7,760 nt of DNA from an uncultured Collinsella sp. (GTDB taxonomy: Bacteria > Actinomycetota > Coriobacteriia > Coriobacteriales > Coriobacteriaceae): assembly GCA_900764415.1 (NCBI GenBank), contig CAAFOA010000381.1, positions 1-7,760 of the forward strand, in the 5' to 3' direction. Shown in pieces: positions 6,173 to 7,760 of the stretch (positions are counted from its first letter, which is position 1; every line of letters starts with the position of its first letter). The notes under the pieces were generated by a model. That model was not told the DNA's origin, made no database searches, and was given only the letters and a program-made list of their open reading frames with translations. A program made the translations under genes and the position numbers.

Positions 6173-6233
6173 CGACCGCAGCCGGTGCGGATTTGCGAAG
6201 CAAATACGCGGACGTCCCGTTGCCCGCTCCATC
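6173..6233 (+). repeat. 61-bp repeat, copy 2, carrying tRNA-Gly 3' end
   Basis: 60 of 61 positions match copy 1 at a fixed offset of 131 bp. The tRNA-derived 18 nt lie at 6214-6231 and the GCGAAGC hairpin core at 6195-6201. The 70 bp between the copies (6103-6172) are not conserved with the sequence left of copy 1, but do resemble the sequence right of copy 2. Confidence 0.9.
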
Positions 6234-6271
6234 GAGCATGGGAGACATGGGGACGGCCAATTCAACAAAGT

Positions 6272-6317
6272 CTTCCTCCGCGGCTTCGTGAGGCCGAGGG
6301 GCTCGCCCGCAGCCGCT
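6272..6317 (+). repeat. Degenerate third unit of the 131-bp repeat
   Basis: Shifted by the same 131 bp and without gaps, 6141-6190 and 6272-6321 share about 30 of 50 positions by eye. These include GCGG-TTCGTG and CCGCAGCCG at 6307-6315. The hairpin and tRNA-derived part are missing, so the array decays here before the PurB promoter. Confidence 0.5.
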
Positions 6318-6373
6318 CTATGCTACAAAATGTTAGGTTAATGCCTACTGCCCATACTCGCACCTGCGCACGG

Positions 6374-6379
6374 TACAAT
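6374..6379 (+). promoter_or_regulatory. Candidate -10 box of purB
   Basis: TACAAT lies 44 nt before the purB start and fits a -10 box. No convincing -35 is seen 16-18 bp upstream. A small inverted repeat (GTTGG/CCAAC, 6381-6397) follows in the predicted leader. Confidence 0.4.
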
Positions 6380-6423
6380 GGTTGGGTTACGACCAACGTG
6401 CCAATAACCAAAAAGGAGCCGCT

Positions 6424-7722
6424 ATGATCGATCGCTATACCCGCCCGGAGATGGGACACATCTTCTCCCTCGAGAACAAGTACGCCATTTGGCAGGAGAT
6501 TGAGGTCCTGGCCTGCGAGGCTCAGGCGGAGCTCGGCAAGATCGGTATTTCCAAAGAAGAGGCCCAGTGGATTCGCGACCACGCCAACTTTGAGAAGGCG
6601 AAGGTTGACGAGATCGAGGAGGTCACGCGCCACGATGTCATCGCCTTCCTGACCAACATGAAGGAATATATCGACGCCGATGTTCCCGAGGGCGAGCCCA
6701 AGCCTAGCCGCTGGGTTCACTACGGTATGACCAGCTCCGACCTGGGTGATACGGCTCTGTGCTATCAGCTTACTCAGGCGTGTGACCTGATTATCGAGGA
6801 CGTTAAGAAGCTCGGCGTGATCTGCAAGCGTCGTGCCTTCGAGGAGCGCAATACGCTCTGCGCCGGCCGCACCCATGGCATCCATGCCGAGCCGATGACC
6901 TTCGGTATGAAGTTTGGCTCTTGGGCATGGGAGCTCAAGCGCGATCTCGATCGTCTTGAGGACGCTCGCAAGAACGTTGCCTTCGGTGCCATCTCCGGTG
7001 CCGTCGGCACCTACAGCTCCATCGAGCCGTTCGTCGAGGAGTACGTCTGCGAGCACCTGGGCCTGGTCCACGATCCGCTGTCCACGCAGGTCATCAGCCG
7101 CGATCACCACGCCTACCTTGCCGGCGTGCTTGCCACTACAGCGGCCACCTGCGAGCGCATCGCGACCGAGGTCCGCAACCTGCAGAAGACCGATACGCTC
7201 GAGGCCGAGGAGCCCTTCCGCAAGGGCCAAAAGGGCAGCTCCGCCATGCCGCACAAGCGCAACCCCATCACCATGGAGAAGGTCTGCGGCCTGTCGCGCG
7301 TCGTGAAGTCCAACGCCCAGGTCGCCTTCGACAACGTTGCCCTGTGGCACGAGCGCGACATTTCGCACTCCTCTGCCGAGCGTGTCGCCCAGGCCGATAG
7401 CTTCATCGCGCTTGACCATATGTTCCAGTGCCTCATTCGCGTTATCGACGGCCTGCAACTGTATCCGGCCCGCATGATGGCCAACCTCAACAAGACTCGC
7501 GGCCTCATCTTCTCCTCTAAGGTCCTGCTGGCCCTCGTCGATACGGGCATCACCCGCGAGGATGCCTATGCTATCGTGCAGGAAAACGCCATGGCTACCT
7601 GGCACGAGGTGCAGGATTGTGTCTCCGGCCCCACCTTTAAGGAGCGTCTCGAGGCCGATCCGCGCTGCACCGTCAGCCAGGAGAAGCTCGACGAGATCTT
7701 CGATCCGTGGGACTTCCTCACC
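6424..7722 (+). CDS. purB: Adenylosuccinate lyase, C-terminally truncated by contig end
   Basis: 433 residues of a cytosolic fumarase/aspartase-superfamily enzyme. It acts twice in purine synthesis, splitting SAICAR to AICAR plus fumarate and adenylosuccinate to AMP plus fumarate. The N terminus MIDRYTRPEMGHIFS matches the Bacillus/Thermotoga-type PurB. Catalytic landmarks are TRHDV with H70, GRTHGIHAEP with H151 and H154, and the superfamily signature GSSAMPHKRNP (271-281) on the mobile loop with S272/S273. LWHERDISHSSAER follows near 340. The start at 6424 is chosen because AAGGAG (6412-6418 region) sits just upstream; an in-frame TTG at 6382 would add 14 non-family residues. The true sequence ends at 7722 (EIFDPWDFLT), and the apparent last residues LSLIHI and stop come from adapter. 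Compared with the 431-aa Bacillus protein from memory, only some 10-20 C-terminal residues are probably missing. Confidence 0.97.
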
Positions 7723-7760
7723 CTGTCTCTTATACACATCTGACGCTGCCGACGAATAGC
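7723..7760. other. Illumina Nextera adapter (sequencing artefact)
   Basis: CTGTCTCTTATACACATCT (7723-7741) is the reverse complement of the Tn5 mosaic end used in Nextera libraries. GACGCTGCCGACGA (7742-7755) completes the read-1 adapter. The last five bases (ATAGC) lie where an index would begin. This is not genomic sequence. In the three plus/minus frames it yields the well-known spurious peptides SLIHI, LLYTSDAADE and MYKRQ. Confidence 0.98.

Noticed and set aside
6042..6233. Possible CRISPR array
   Set aside because: Only two well-conserved units, the repeat is too long (61 bp), the spacers are related to each other, and no cas genes are present.
6012..6260. 82-aa minus-strand and 95/121-aa plus-strand frames across the repeats
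   Set aside because: The repeat copies are read in different frames because the period is 131 bp, so the similarity is at DNA level, not protein level; there are no ribosome sites.
6262..7737. 491-aa minus-strand open frame over purB
   Set aside because: It starts inside the sequencing adapter (MYKRQ) and is antisense to a certain purB.

Overview
The window reads as chromosomal DNA from a high-GC, gut-type Actinomycetota. A Coriobacteriia member such as a Collinsella relative is my best guess, from codon use and the look of PurB, the PTS permease and the tRNA; this is inference without a database search. The right edge is not genomic: the last 38 bases are an Illumina Nextera adapter read into the contig, so the final gene is cut there.

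Layout. Positions 21-4850 hold a four-gene minus-strand operon with a recognisable start and end. It begins at a promoter region carrying a perfect 30-bp palindrome (4782-4811). It then runs UxaA-family sugar-acid dehydratase (4760-3234), stand-alone PTS EIIC permease (3194-2061), metal-dependent TIM-barrel amidohydrolase (1929-1018) and DapA/KDG-aldolase-family lyase (960-82), and ends at a strong hairpin-plus-U-tract terminator (76-21). Diverging from it is an IclR-type regulator (4960-5715), the obvious candidate to bind the palindrome. Together these look like a self-contained catabolic module. A sugar acid, its lactone or an acidic glycoside would be imported, opened by the hydrolase, dehydrated to a 2-keto-3-deoxy acid and cleaved to pyruvate plus an aldehyde. 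The real substrate is not visible from the sequence, and no dehydrogenase is present.

Positions 5774-5952 are a complete tRNA-Gly(CCC) unit: promoter, tRNA with encoded CCA, and terminator. Downstream, 5953-6373 has no credible gene but is highly structured. It holds an inverted copy of the tRNA T-arm, three hairpins (two of them in repeat copies) built on GCGAAGC, and a 131-bp-period repeat. The conserved 61-bp module of that repeat carries the last 18 nt of the tRNA-Gly gene, so three copies of that tRNA end occur within about 340 bp.

Positions 6424-7722 encode PurB (adenylosuccinate lyase), nearly complete but truncated by the adapter.
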